Below are positions 34,381 through 47,320 of a stretch of DNA of 64,000 bases, in pieces; within the stretch, counting starts at the first letter, position 1; the number at the start of each line of letters is the position of its first letter. A program made the translations under genes and the position numbers. This DNA comes from Boswellia sacra. Lineage: Eukaryota > Streptophyta > Magnoliopsida > Sapindales > Burseraceae. The stretch spans positions 1-64,000 of the forward strand of contig SNVD02011093.1 of assembly GCA_013180625.2 (NCBI GenBank). The letters are read 5' to 3'. The notes beneath the pieces were generated by a model, which was given only the letters and a program-made list of their open reading frames with translations, was not told the DNA's origin and did no database searches.

Positions 34381-37300
34381 TAGTTAAATGTAATGTAATA
34401 AAAGCAATAGAGCGGACGCGGGGTTGGGGGGCAATTGAGAAAGCTACGAGCACAGTTAAATTTGCTGGAGTTAGCTAGCTAGCGATGTAATAGCCGTGTC
34501 TTATGCATAGTCACAGACCTGGTGCACGTGACGGTTAATTTGGCTTTGTTCAGTTTTCGTCTGAAAGAAAGAGAGAAAGCAAAAAGGGTATTAGGTGAGC
34601 AAACGATAGTTGATAGTTACCAACAAGACACTCATAATAGACTAGCTTGGTGGCTTTAAAAGCCATACTTTTTAATTTTGACTATATATTTTACAAGTTT
34701 ATGTTTTCTATAATAATAATAAGTACTTAAAAAGTAATTTTAAATATATACATACAATCATCTCGCCACAAGTCAATTGTTAGTATCGGTTTATCAGCAC
34801 TTAGTTCTATGATAATTTTGGTGTCGAAGATATTATTTATTATAAGGGCACTTTGAAGGATATGTTTATATGTGTTCTTGCCCTAGTATGGACCGGATGC
34901 GTCTACTTATATTATACACAATTGACTTTTTGTTTTGAGCAATAGGGCAGGGCCAGTGAATGGGATCGTTTTGTAGAGAACTTCTATGTTCATTTTATGT
35001 CCTCGACCGATGATTTCTTGTAATACTAACTAAGGTTCGGTTTTATTTTATCTTAACTTGATGGCATTTATATATACAGATTGATAGATTGGGTAAATGT
35101 ACAAAAATTGGACCTCATTTTGAATGATAAATATTAAAGATATTCCACAACTTGAATGATTATAAATTGATATGTGTAGGTGAATACTATTTAATATTTC
35201 CATAAAGCATGAGAGATGAGGCTAGCTAGACCAGCCAACCCTTTCCTTCTCAACTAACTTGACTGCTTAGTAATGTGATGGAGGTGGCTTTTAGCTCAAG
35301 CATGTATCATCCTGAGCTAGCATTTATTTTTAAGTGCAAAACTTCAACCCACAACAATATATGAGTTTGGTGCCATCGGCAAACTTGGGATTTGTAATTA
35401 TCAAATATAGGAGTGGTGGCCGAAAATCTTATATGTTAATGTACGTTATAGAATTAAACTAAAAATTGTATTTGGTAGTATGTATTTTGTAAAAATGTTT
35501 TGTCAAAATAATGAAGATATTGGATGAACACTTTTGTTCCACATAGTAGTTGTACAATCTCGAAGAGTAGTTTTGTTTGTTTCAATGATCAAATGATACG
35601 AAATATCTATATAAATAAATAAACAATGAGGATTATTTATAAGAGAGAAGAAGAGAAGAAAATCATAAGTTTATAGTCCATTTGATAACTTTTCAATTGT
35701 AATGGAGTAATGTAGCGAACTTCAAAGTCAAGAAAGTAAAAAAAAAAAATTATTTATGAACGTGCTAATTAGAGATATTATAAGAAAGTAGATAGGTGTG
35801 GAAAAAGAGAAAGTTAATTATGTAATTCAACTAATATCTCTTTTGTTAATTAATTAGTTCATAATAACACCTTTTGATGCTTGCTGATTTCCACACCTAC
35901 TATACCTAAATTGAATTACTTGAACACAATTGCAGTGTGGGATTAATAGACCATTTATAAGGGCTTTCTTGAATTCATGAATCGCAAAAAATTTTCCCAC
36001 AAAATTGGATGAATTAATACCTGAAAGATTAGCATTCTAGTCCTCATTAATAAATAATTGATTTTGAAGAATGCTCTTTGGATTCCACTCCTGAAAGCAA
36101 TTGTTTCGAAGACTTTTTCCTATATTTCTCGAGACTAGGAATAAGTTTGAGAAGAGGACAGAAAATTAAAAGGAGAGAACCTTTTATATATAGACTTTGA
36201 AAAACATTTCTAAGGCAGTAGAGTATATTCCTTTTTTAAGAGAATTATGTGTCTCGTTTTGTTTGAACAAAGAATAGGATGAAAAAGATGCACATAAAAT
36301 TTAAAGACAATGATGGAAACAAGGACATGTATGATATTCTAAAACCCAATATTTTGCTGGACAAATATGTGATGACCCAATTTAAATCATTTTGCTAAAA
36401 AATTAGTTGATTATCTTGTTTGATGTACTCTATTTCTATGACTTTTCATACATTCACATAAAATCTCATATATGATCCATTGCACATATCGAGGGGAAAA
36501 ACCAGGATCAGTAAAGCCCAAAATGGCCCAAGCATGGGTGTGGGAGTTCGGCACTTGAGGCTTGAGAGATGCCCAAGCCACAGTTGGATGGGGAAGAAAT
36601 GCATTTAGTAAAACTTCAGGGGAGCCTTTGCAAATGTATCACAGAGTCATGTTTCTTGAGCTCTTCAAAACTTGTTTCGAAGCCTCACAAGATTACAATA
36701 CATTTAAAAATTAAAATCCATAATTATTTTGTACATAATATAATATTGAAATTATGCTCTTTTTATATATCTTAAACTTAATATTTCTTAAAGAACTTAG
36801 CTCATTATATTCCTTAAACTCAAAAAATTGTGCATGCAACTCTTGTTCTTCAAGATTCAATGAAACATATGTGTCAACTCATCTAATTTTTAATTATTAA
36901 TTAAAAAAATGACATATGAAATATAAGATTTGAGACATGGTTTAAGAATAGCAATATTATCCATTATGGAGCAATGAAAGCCCAAATTTCAAGTAACGGA
37001 GCCCAAATTTGGATGTTGGAATTTGAGATAGACCCGATCCACACTTGGATGGGGAAGAAATGCTTTAGTGTAGTGTAACATATTAGTAATGGACCGGATC
37101 CGAATTCGAGGGAGCATATTCGCGCTGCTAATGGTCCGAACCACTTGACCACGTGGCACATGTACTCGGAACTCAGAAGCTCCCAATAGCAGAAACAGGC
37201 AGCAGACCTCGTACGTGTGTGTGGAGAGTATACGTATATGCTTAACTATGCGATGTGTATGGTACACGTAATCTTTGGCCCCTACATCCAGGTCACCGTC

Positions 37301-37412
37301 TCCGGCCTCCCTTCCCCTTCCCCGTCCTTCACCGCCTAAGCAAAGCTTCAATTCGTTTCGTTTCGTTGCATTTCTCTCTGGAAAGTTTCAGTTTCGTTGT
37401 CCCGTCTCTGCA
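34381..37412. other. Intergenic, promoter of the SQS1-like gene at its right end
   Basis: No gene is seen. A short duplicated phrase (TTGGATGGGGAAGAAATGC) occurs near 36583 and 37043. From about 37290 the sequence becomes C-rich and resembles a 5' leader (CCTTCCCCTTCC). Confidence 0.4.
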
Positions 37413-40400
37413 ATGGGTGGAGGTAACAGAAGAAGATCAGCGAGCAATAGCGGCAGCAGCCATAGCAACAACAAAAGCAAGACCAAACGAAGATGGAAAC
37501 CCGATGCATCATCATCTGCTGCTGGTCGTATCAGGAATTCTTTGTTTGTGGAAGGAGGTCTTTTGTCTGATTGGCAACAGCAGCAACAGCAACTCTCTTC
37601 GCGAGGTTCCGGCTTGGCTTTCTCTTTTGTTTCTTTTTGTTTTTGATTTGTTTAATACCCATCGTTTTGGCTGCTTTCTACCGGGCTTGATTTTTTCTGG
37701 GTATGGTTTATAGAGTGAAAGTTTGATTTTTGATCTGTTTAAGGTTGTGCGCAGGGATTTATTTCAGTTTTGTTTTGTTGGGTTTTTGTTTGGTCTTGAA
37801 TTGCAGGAAGGAATCCAAATGTGAACTCCATTTCTAGGTCGAAATCTGGGAATTCCAATCCAACAAAAGCTTCTTCGAAAAATGTATCGAAGAAATCGCT
37901 TGGAAATGTATTTGGATATCAATACCCTTCTCTTGATCTTAAGGTATATCTCTTTTACCTACGTGCTTCTTCACAAAAGAAATTTGTGATTAGTGTTATT
38001 ATATTTTGGGGCAAGGAGCAGGAAAATGATGTCTTCTTTGGATAGAACTAAGTTTCACTAATAGTTTTTTTTTTTTTTTTTTTTTATTTTTGCAGTTTGA
38101 AGTTTGTATTTCTAATTTCAAACTGAATTATTTGTTTTATTTATCTATCTATTCTGTCAAATTTTCTTAAACTTTAGTTATAACGTCGTAATATCGAACT
38201 CTTCGAGTTGCGGTTTTATAGTTTTGGATATGTTTGGTTTCTCATAAGATGGTTTGTGTCAGGATCTGTGCCTTGAGGACAGGGACAGAAATGATAATTC
38301 GGATGAGTCCCGGCCAGTTGTTTTGCTTAATTCACAGGATAGCAAGATTGTTGCTTATATGGACGAGACACCAACTTTGAATCCTCACAATGTGAATTGC
38401 AGTTACGAATATGGTTCAAGTTTTGTGCTTGGTGATAGTTCACATCGAGGACTAGGGTTTCATGATGAATCTGACGCAAACCCAAGCGGCGTTGAGTCAT
38501 CCTCAAAGCAAATCCAAGATCAAGAAGTCTCAGGTTCTGATTCACCATTCTCCAAGGAGGAGGTGGATACTGATGAGAACATTAATCATGAGGAAGGTGT
38601 TGAGGTAACTGAAGAGTTGCCAGATGAGACATTGTCACCGAAGAAAAATTCAGGGTTCCTGTCAATTGGAGGCATGAAATTTTATACACAAGATATTTCT
38701 GATGAGGAAAATGATGATGAAAATGATGCGGAGTCACCTGATGATGAAAGCTCAGAGTCATACTCTGAGAGCGATAGCTCAGGAAACTTGTCTGATAGTG
38801 ATTTGGATATTGATGAAGAGGTTGCAGAAGATTATTTAGAAGGAATTGGTGGGAGCAACAATGTTTTAGATGCCAAGTGGTTGGTGGAACAGGATTTTGA
38901 TGGATCAGATGATGACTCTTCTTCTAGCAGTAGCTTTGGTGATGCTGTAGAGAAGTTGGGTGGAATTGCTCTCCAGGATGCATCTAGAGAATATGGTATG
39001 AGGAAGCCCCTTCCTGTGTCTAGGAAAAAACGCTCTACAGCTGCTGGAGATTCTTGGTCACCTGCTTTTGATGACCTGATGCTTGTGAGAGATCCAAGAA
39101 CAGTTTATGGAAAAAAGAAGCATGTTACTCGCCTTCCTCAGTCTTGGCCTCGAGAGTCTCGAAAGAGTAAAAAGGCCAGAAATTTTCCTGGTAAAGTTTG
39201 CTTGCATATGTATGTCTTGTTAAAAATGCTATAATTTTGTAAATAATCTTATATTGCTCTCTTTTAGAAATTGATGAGAAATTAGGTTGAGAACTATATT
39301 CAATTCTGTGTAAACAAGCGATTTTGAGATGGAGAGTTGTCTTTTTGTTTTAAATGCAATCTGTGACGACGTATGTTATTCAGATATTAAATTTGATTAT
39401 TCTCATAGAGATGCTTGTATGCTTCAACTAAAATAATGAAGTCGTGCTTTCTCCTTATTCCATTCCTAAAGTTCAAATGAAATCATTGTTTGACATTTTT
39501 TTGCTAACAATCTGAATTTACCATTAGACAAATTGATTCGTTTCTTTAATTATAGTCTTTGTAGTACATCGACTTGCCTTCCTTTGTGCATAGATATATT
39601 TTTCTAACGCACTCGTCATGCAGGTGAAAAAAAGAAACATCGAAAAGAAACGATTGCTGTAAAACGTCGTGCGAGAATGCTGCGTCGGGGTGTTGATCTT
39701 CAGCAAATAAACTCGGTAAAAGCAAAACATACAGGAGATTCGATGCCATCTCCTCCCTTTTTATTGATTTCATTTCTTAACAAAAGAAGATGAAGTGTTT
39801 GTTAGTGCAATAATTTGGCTCTAAAATATAAAAATGGTTAGATTGATGCTTCGATGTTGGGGAAAAGCGGTTCTAATGGTTTTCAGCTTAAGATTCCTTA
39901 AACAAGTCTGGTTGAGAATAACGTAGCATTGAAATTTTTGTCTCAAATTCTTTGTTTTCCTTCTCACATTATTTGCGGAGTAAACAGAGATTAAGCACCA
40001 GTTTACCTGGCAAGGTAGCATGCAATTTTTTTTATAACCTAATTTGTCCCTCTTTACTGCACAACCTTGTTTTTTATGATATCAAATACCAGCTGGTCAG
40101 ATGAAGTAGAATCATTGAATATTAAATGAAAAGCAGCCTGATGAAGATGTCTGATTTCCAAAAGAATTAACAACGTTATGTTTTGTGAACTGTAGACCTT
40201 GGAGCAGATTGTTTTGGATGGAGTAGATATATTCTCTTTTCAACCTATGCATCACCGTGATTGTTCCCAGGTATGGAGTTATGGTTCGTCTCTTTTGCAG
40301 TTTTCAACTATTACATTCTCTCTCTCTCTTAGCACTTCTGTTTGTTTGATAGTGTGTTTATACCACCGTGGACCATGCTTGATGTGCTTTAGGAATTTTT

Positions 40401-41579
40401 AGGTACGACGATTAGCTGCAATATATCGCTTGCAGAGTGGTCGCCAAGGTTCTGGAAAGAAAAGGTAATATATCTTCAAATTAATGTCTACCCGTGTCTA
40501 TATAATTGTATGTACTTGCACATATTTTTTGTCTTTGTATTTGTACTTTTCAATATTTGTAAGTTTATAAACATATGTAGTACGATAAGAAGAGGGTTTT
40601 GATGTTTACATTGGCTATCATCTGTCTTTTACAGCTTTGTTACAGTGACACGAACACAGCATACGAGCATGCCATCTTCAGTTGATAAACTTCGGCTAGA
40701 AAAGGTTTTAAATTTCCATTGAGTTAATTTGTGGGATTATTATTATTCAATTATTTATTTTATTTCTTAGTTGACCCTGCCATGGAGATTTTCACTGTAG
40801 TTGATAATCTATGGATGCCACCATGATAGATCTAAGTCACTGTGTTTTATGAATTTCAGTTGATAGGAGCTGATGATGAGGATGCTGATTTTGCTGTTAA
40901 TGAAGGCTCAAACGTAAAATCAGTGGGTGCAGACGGAAAGAAAAGCAAGCCATCAAAGAATGTGACCCTCCGTACTAATAATGGTGAAGCAAGTAAAAAG
41001 AAAGGGAGTGGGAAAAAGGTGGTATATGCTAATCAGCCTGTGTCATTTGTGTCAAGTGGTGTAATGCATTCTGAAACTGTTGAGATCAGAACTCTAGATT
41101 CTATAGAGACAAGTGAAACTTTTGAAAGTAAGGGCACAACCAGCTTAAGTCAGGTTGGTGCATTTGAGGTACACACAAAGGGTTTTGGATCCAAAATGAT
41201 GGCTAAAATGGGATATGTAGAGGGTGGAGGATTGGGAAAGGATGGTCAAGGTATGTCGAAACCCATTGAAGTGGTCCAGCGCCCTAAATCTCTTGGGTTG
41301 GGTGTGGAATTTACCAATGTTGATGAAGAATTGGTAAGGAAGGAATTTCGTGTCGACTCTGCGAGGATGAAGGAATCACGTGGTAACTCAGCTAGGAAGG
41401 GATCCCAAAACATTGGAGCTTTTGAAAAGCATACCAAAGGTTTTGGATCAAAGATGATGGCAAAGATGGGATTTGTTGAAGGCATGGGCTTGGGCAAGGA
41501 TTCACAAGGCATTGTCAACCCTTTGGTTGCTGTCAGGCTCCCAAAATCACAGGGCTTGGGCGCCAAAACCAAAGGTTAG
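37413..41579 (+). CDS. SQS1-like protein with R3H and two G-patch domains (8 exons)
   Basis: Exons are 37413-37605, 37807-37943, 38263-39190, 39624-39715, 40196-40270, 40403-40464, 40635-40704 and 40860-41579. All introns are GT-AG and phases join to a 758-residue protein. It starts MGGGNRRRSASNSGSS. Residues about 110-420 are acidic and Ser-rich (DISDEENDDENDAE). A basic segment (KKKHRKETIAVKRRARML) follows, then an R3H-like region (SQVRRLAAIYRLQSGRQG; FVTVTRTQHTSMPS). Two G-patches near the C-terminus both begin with a TKGFGSKMMAKMG phrase. Yeast Sqs1/Pfa1 has the same R3H plus G-patch plan and activates the helicase Prp43 in splicing and ribosome assembly; a nuclear role of that kind is inferred. 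The frame is intact. Confidence 0.9.
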
Positions 41580-43640
41580 GTGTTACGTTTATTGAATTAA
41601 CAGAAAGAATAGGTACTTTATTATTTATTAGTAATTGAACATTTCTTAGTTCTAATTTATAAGCTACTTATGGCATACACGCCCTTTAAATCAATATATA
41701 TATAATTTGCTTCTGAGCATGAAATAATGTTTCTTTCTTGTGGCGCTTCCCACAGCCTCATGTTCTTTTGTAAGTATTATGCAATTATGTTGTGCTCGAA
41801 CTGGACATAACCTATTCTGTAGCAGTCTTGTCTTTATGGGACCTTCATTGTGATGCCTCTTTGTAAAAATTACATGGTGCATTAATTACCCTGGAGATTG
41901 ATGTGAGCTTTGTCTAGGCAGCTAAAAAAAATTGGCCATGAGCCAAGTGGCGAGACATAAATAATGCGTTATGGGGCTGACCACGTTCGGTATGGAGTGA
42001 GTGTCCTCGAAATGTTTTCTGTATCATCCCTCTCGGTATATATTTTTTTAAATCAAAAAAAATTCTGATAATGTTACTACTCATTGGGTTAAGTATTGGT
42101 TTTGTAAAATCCTGGAAAAATCACACATCTTAATGAAGATGTTAAAAGTTTCTCTCACCCTTCAAATACTAGATCAGTTATCGAGATTGTACCAGGCAGT
42201 ACCTGGGGAGTTTTGTTATTTTATTATTATCCGTTTTGGTTGCTTCTAAGCGAGGAATCTGCAAATGGAACTCTTGTTTTGAGTGCTAACCCACGTGAGT
42301 GAAGTGATAGATAGAATAGGCCTGGAGGAAATGTGATAAACGTCGGTGATTCTGTCACAGCAAATGAATAACTCTCAAATACTTGACATTTAAGCCTCTA
42401 TATCCTTCCGTCTATTCCTTTCGGTAACCCCTCTTTATCATGCCAGGCTATTGCACCTTTCACTCTTCCAAGAATCAACTGCATTATTATATCTTGATGG
42501 GCTATTTCATTAAGAAAAAATAATAATGGGAATATTGTTGAGGTGCATGCCTCTATCAAAGCTTGCTCCGGTAGATGAATTGTATATGTTGGAATATGCA
42601 AGTCGTGGGTGCATGAGTACATGAAAGGGGTCAAATTATAGTTAGTAGTAAGCAAAGGAAACATGTTAGATCAATTGAGATCTTGATATGTTTGCTGTAA
42701 ATTCACTTTCTTTGATTGTTATTACTCGAGATTCAGATCACTTTACTTTGTTCCACAATGAAGTAAAGTTAGATCTAAGCTATAACAAGCTTTTGGAGCT
42801 ACTAAGCATAATTAAATAAATAAGATAAGCCTCCCTGGTAGCATAAACTTGATTACACACATATAAGACCCCAGAGAAGAATTGGTCAAACAAGAATAAA
42901 CAACATTATGGAAATTTGAATGCTCTACATGTATTGTTGGTTCTCCACTTCTTTTCCTCTACCTCTAAGATGGAATAAATAGTACTAATATTATATTAAC
43001 AAATCCATTTCTACCAGATTACAACATGGCGTACACATTATTAGTAAAATATAAGAAAACTGGATGAAGATATACTGCCTTTAACCACTTGATATACCAT
43101 CTGAGTAATTATCTGCTTTTTTAAGATAAATATATTAAATTTTAGATTTACTCTGTAGCCAACCCATCATATTATCAAAGACTCTTTAGTTCCCAATCTA
43201 GGAAATATTAATGGATAATAATTTCACTGCCATATATGGGGTAATTAATTATTTAAGCACAGAGGCTTCCAAAATTAAATTTGGATTCCAATATTTGACA
43301 GAAATTAACATTGACATCTCTAAAACTTATTGTCTATTAATAATACCCTTAAAAATGATTATCGGATATTAAATATCGCTAATATTAATTTCAAAAATCA
43401 CTAGATCTAATAGTACTGTTCCTAATTTTATTGGATCTGTAACACAACATGATTGATGATGCAGTGAAACCTAATTTCAAAAAATAATAATAATAATAAT
43501 AAAACAAAAAATATTAAAGAAATTAAATAAAAAAAAGTGAGTCCAATTCTAATAAGAGCCGAAACGGCAAAACTCGTGAATTTTACGGTAACACACCACT
43601 CTCGAGTCGAGTTTGGCCAAGCACCAAAACACAACCATCC
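41580..43640. other. Intergenic: SQS1-like 3' flank and TMN promoter side
   Basis: No gene is seen. The sequence is AT-rich, with an (AAT)n tract at about 43481-43501. Frames on either strand are short and lack domains. Confidence 0.45.
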
Positions 43641-43651
43641 AATCCATTTCA

Positions 43652-43657
43652 TATAAA
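43652..43657 (+). promoter_or_regulatory. TATA box of the TMN11-like gene
   Basis: TATAAA sits in CATATAAAACTCC about 100 bp before the 5' UTR intron and is followed by a CT-rich leader, as expected for a plant core promoter. Confidence 0.5.
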
Positions 43658-43756
43658 ACTCCGTCATCGTTTCTCTCGTTTCCTCTCGTACAAATCTCTT
43701 CTTCTCCGCAGAGACTCTCTTTCTCTCTCTCAATCTCAAATCTCTTCGTTTTGAAG

Positions 43757-43857
43757 GTCAGTTAGATCCACCACCCCTCTCCTCTCCTCTTATTGTCTCA
43801 TTTTTCTCTTACGTGATTCTGCTATTGTGATTGTTTTTCTTTACTTTTTTCATTCAG
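43757..43857 (+). other. 5' UTR intron of the TMN11-like gene
   Basis: A leader exon ends TTTTGAAG/GTCAG and the next begins after TTCATTCAG. The intron is 101 bp, pyrimidine-rich, and ends 43 bp before the start codon. Leader introns often raise expression of plant housekeeping genes. Confidence 0.6.
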
Positions 43858-43900
43858 TTCACGATCTGGGTTTCCCAGATCTGAGACAATTTCATCAAAT

Positions 43901-45877
43901 ATGGACTTAACTGCAAATTTTAGGATCTGGGTATTGTTGTTTTTGTTTATATTTCAATCTGGTTGCCATGCGTTTTACTTACCTGGTAGCTATCCCCACA
44001 AATATGCCGTCGGTGATGGGTTGTCTGTGAAAGTGAATTCCCTCACTTCCATAGACACCGAGCTTCCCTACACCTATTACAGTTTGCCCTTCTGTAAGCC
44101 ACAAGAGGGTGTCAAAGATAGTGCTGAGAATCTTGGTGAGCTTTTGATGGGTGATAGGATTGAGAATTCTCCTTATAGGTTTAAGATGTACACAAATGAG
44201 AGTGAAATCTTTTTGTGTAAATCGGATCCTTTGTCAAAAGATAATTTTGATTTGTTGAAGAAGAGGATTGATGAGATGTATCAGGTTAATTTGATCCTTG
44301 ATAATTTGCCCGCTATAAGGTATACTAAGAAGGATGGTTATCTTTTGAGGTGGACTGGATTTCCTGTTGGCGTTAAATATCAAGATGCCTATTATGTGTT
44401 TAATCATTTGAAATTTACGGTTCTTGTTCATAAGTATGAGGAGACTAATGTGGCACGCGTAATGGGTACTGGTGATGCTGCTGAGGTGATCCCCACAAGG
44501 GTGAATGATGGATCGGATGTGCCCGGTTACATGGTTGTTGGATTTGAGGTTGTGCCTTGCAGTGTGATGCATAATGTTGATTCGGTGAAGAATTTGAAGA
44601 TGTATGATAAGTACCCGAATCCTATTAAATGTGATTCAAACATTGTGTCAATGCCTATTAAGGAAGGGCAACCAATTGTGTTCACTTATGAGGTTAACTT
44701 TGATCTGAGTGATATTAAGTGGCCTTCACGTTGGGATGCTTATTTGAAGATGGAGGGATCTAAGGTCCATTGGTTCTCGATCTTGAATTCTCTTATGGTC
44801 ATCACTTTCCTTGCTGGTATTGTCCTTGTGATCTTTTTGAGGACTGTTAGGCGGGATCTGACCCGGTATGAGGAGCTTGACAAGGAGGCTCAGGCACAGA
44901 TGAATGAGGAGTTATCTGGGTGGAAGCTTGTTGTTGGCGATGTTTTCCGTGCACCAACCAATCCTGGACTTCTGTGTATTATGGTTGGAGATGGAGTACA
45001 GATTCTGGGGATGGCTGTTGTAACTATTTTGTTTGCTGCTCTTGGATTTATGTCACCAGCTTCCCGAGGAACTCTTATTACAGGTATGCTGTTCTTCTAC
45101 ATGATTCTTGGTGTTGCAGCTGGCTATGTGGCAGTTCGTCTTTGGAGGACAATTGGCTGTGGTGATTACAAAGGATGGGTTTCTATCTCATGGAAGGTTG
45201 CTTGTTTCTTCCCTGGTATTGCCTTTTTGATTCTAACCACTCTGAATTTCCTATTGTGGGGCAGCCACAGCACAGGAGCCATTCCATTCTCTTTGTTTGT
45301 TATCCTGCTTCTGCTATGGTTCTGTATCTCTGTACCCCTTACACTGTTTGGTGGATACCTAGGGGCAAAGGCACCTCATATTGAATACCCTGTTAGAACA
45401 AACCAGATTCCTCGTGAAATCCCAGCTCAAAAATACCCATCTTGGTTGTTGGTTCTTGGTGCTGGCACTCTTCCCTTTGGTACCCTGTTCATTGAGCTCT
45501 TCTTTATCATGTCTAGCATCTGGATGGGTCGTGTTTACTATGTTTTTGGTTTCCTTTTAATTGTTTTGGTACTCCTTGTGGTGGTTTGCGCCGAAGTATC
45601 ACTTGTTCTCACCTACATGCACCTTTGCGTTGAAGACTGGAAATGGTGGTGGAAATCCTTTTTTGCTTCTGGATCAGTTGCAATCTACATTTTCTTGTAC
45701 TCCATAAACTATCTTGTTTTTGATCTTAGGAGTTTGAGTGGTCCTGTCTCAGCCACTCTTTATTTGGGGTACTCTCTTCTCATGGTTCTAGCAATTATGC
45801 TTGCAACGGGCACAGTTGGCTTCCTTTCTTCATTCTGGTTTGTGCATTACTTGTTCTCTTCAGTGAAGCTGGACTGA
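43901..45877 (+). CDS. TMN11: Transmembrane nine protein (EMP70/TM9SF), TMN11-like
   Basis: This single-exon, 658-residue protein begins with a cleavable signal peptide (about residues 1-24, ending GCHA before FYLPGSYPHKY). A lumenal domain of about 260 residues follows with typical family phrases (SLPFCKP, NLGELLMGDRIENSPY). Nine hydrophobic segments occupy the C-terminal half. The protein ends SSVKLD, a KxD/E signal known in Arabidopsis EMP12 to bind COPI and keep the protein in the Golgi. Family members act in endomembrane sorting. Length and start agree with plant TMNs, and wording is closest to the TMN11 group by memory. A leader intron and TATA box lie upstream. It directly precedes the AMK5-like gene, an order also found in Arabidopsis. 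Confidence 0.93.
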   Translation: MDLTANFRIWVLLFLFIFQSGCHAFYLPGSYPHKYAVGDGLSVKVNSLTSIDTELPYTYYSLPFCKPQEGVKDSAENLGELLMGDRIENSPYRFKMYTNESEIFLCKSDPLSKDNFDLLKKRIDEMYQVNLILDNLPAIRYTKKDGYLLRWTGFPVGVKYQDAYYVFNHLKFTVLVHKYEETNVARVMGTGDAAEVIPTRVNDGSDVPGYMVVGFEVVPCSVMHNVDSVKNLKMYDKYPNPIKCDSNIVSMPIKEGQPIVFTYEVNFDLSDIKWPSRWDAYLKMEGSKVHWFSILNSLMVITFLAGIVLVIFLRTVRRDLTRYEELDKEAQAQMNEELSGWKLVVGDVFRAPTNPGLLCIMVGDGVQILGMAVVTILFAALGFMSPASRGTLITGMLFFYMILGVAAGYVAVRLWRTIGCGDYKGWVSISWKVACFFPGIAFLILTTLNFLLWGSHSTGAIPFSLFVILLLLWFCISVPLTLFGGYLGAKAPHIEYPVRTNQIPREIPAQKYPSWLLVLGAGTLPFGTLFIELFFIMSSIWMGRVYYVFGFLLIVLVLLVVVCAEVSLVLTYMHLCVEDWKWWWKSFFASGSVAIYIFLYSINYLVFDLRSLSGPVSATLYLGYSLLMVLAIMLATGTVGFLSSFWFVHYLFSSVKLD

Positions 45878-47320
45878 AGATCTCTTTCTGCATTCTGAAG
45901 GGTGGTGGCGGCGGCGGTCACTTGACAGATAAAGATAAATGGAGGCAACCTTTACGAAAGTCTTATCATGTGTCATTCTACTTCTGAATTTTACCTTGCT
46001 AGGAACTTAGTACAATGTAATATCAATAATTTCGTCCAGTTTTTATTAATTTTTTGTTACATTGAGATAAATGCATGATAGTGTTATACCAAAGTGTATG
46101 TGCATCCCTGCGGATTAGAGGCTTATCTAGTTGGTTGTAGTTTGTAATTTGTCATGTTGGAATTCTAGTTTGTGCTTTGGTTACTTGGATCTTTATGGAT
46201 TAAAATGCAAGAAGCACAGCTTATCATCTTTCTTTCTCTAAACATTTTGGTTCGAATGTCAATTTGATGTCCTGAACCTTTTTTTTTTTTTTTAATGAGT
46301 AAACATCGATATTGATATTTTAATGTTTCCCTAACAAACGTTTGAGACTTCATCAAATATATGTAAGGAGATACTTGCAAGTTAAATTCTTCTTCCTCTT
46401 GATCCACCCAATTGTTGGCTCTACGAAAAGTAATTTGACCCTTAATATTTGAAGCCTTCTAGTTTTCACCAGCCAAGCTGAAGTAAGTGTTTTACCAAAC
46501 CAAGCTGGCCATCCTTCTCCATTATTGAGCGAAATTGTGTGATTGTAATGCACTCTAAACATGGTGAGAGAAATGTAAGGATCTACCTAAGAGTTGAGGA
46601 CGTGCTTCTGATGATCCTCTTGTTAGTCGGGAAAACTATCAGTGATATCCGACATGCAAGTCATCATTCTTTTAGATAGGAAAGGAGCCACAAATTTGGC
46701 TCGAAAATATTACCTTAACATAAATACTACTCGATTTTAATCGTCACTTGCTGACTTGCAATGACTAGAAACTTGGGTACGCAGAATTTGGAGTGAAGTA
46801 CTATCCTATTCTCATACACCAGATGAGGACTTTGGACCTTGTAGCGAAAAAGTTGAATGCCTTTATGTAAATTGCAGAAAAGGTTTCATTGAAACAGCTT
46901 AAATTATGGCAGCCAGATGCAAAGGGACCTGAAAGACCAAACCAGCAAAATGACAAATTTAAAGGATGCAAATTATGATTAACCCAATCTTTTGATCTAT
47001 AATTCGTCTGAGGAAATTCCAAAAGTAGCAACAACTCAACGAAAGCGAAGAAGGAAAAATAATCCATGAATATAATAGATAAGGATCGAAAGAAATAATC
47101 GTTAAAATGATAAAAAATTATTTCAGTAACAAACGTGATTGGTGATTGATATTTATATTTTAGTTAAAATTAAATGAAAATATTAAAAAAAAGGGTGTGG
47201 TGTCCGTTTTTCCGTTAACGATCAACTACTTTTACAAAAACTACTCTCTTTCACTCAAACTCCTCTCTCTCTCTCTCTCTCTCAGAAACGAAACTAGTAG
47301 AAGCAACGCAACACAACACA
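45878..47320. other. Intergenic between TMN11-like and AMK5-like genes
   Basis: It holds the TMN 3' UTR, a T run at 46279-46294 and the AMK5 promoter. A (CT)n tract at about 47264-47284 lies in the AMK5 5' leader. No other gene is seen. Confidence 0.5.

Noticed and set aside
41246..41572. Minus-strand 108-residue frame
   Set aside because: Antisense shadow of the two G-patches of the SQS1-like gene.
44234..44572. Minus-strand 112-residue frame
   Set aside because: Antisense shadow of the TMN11-like coding exon.
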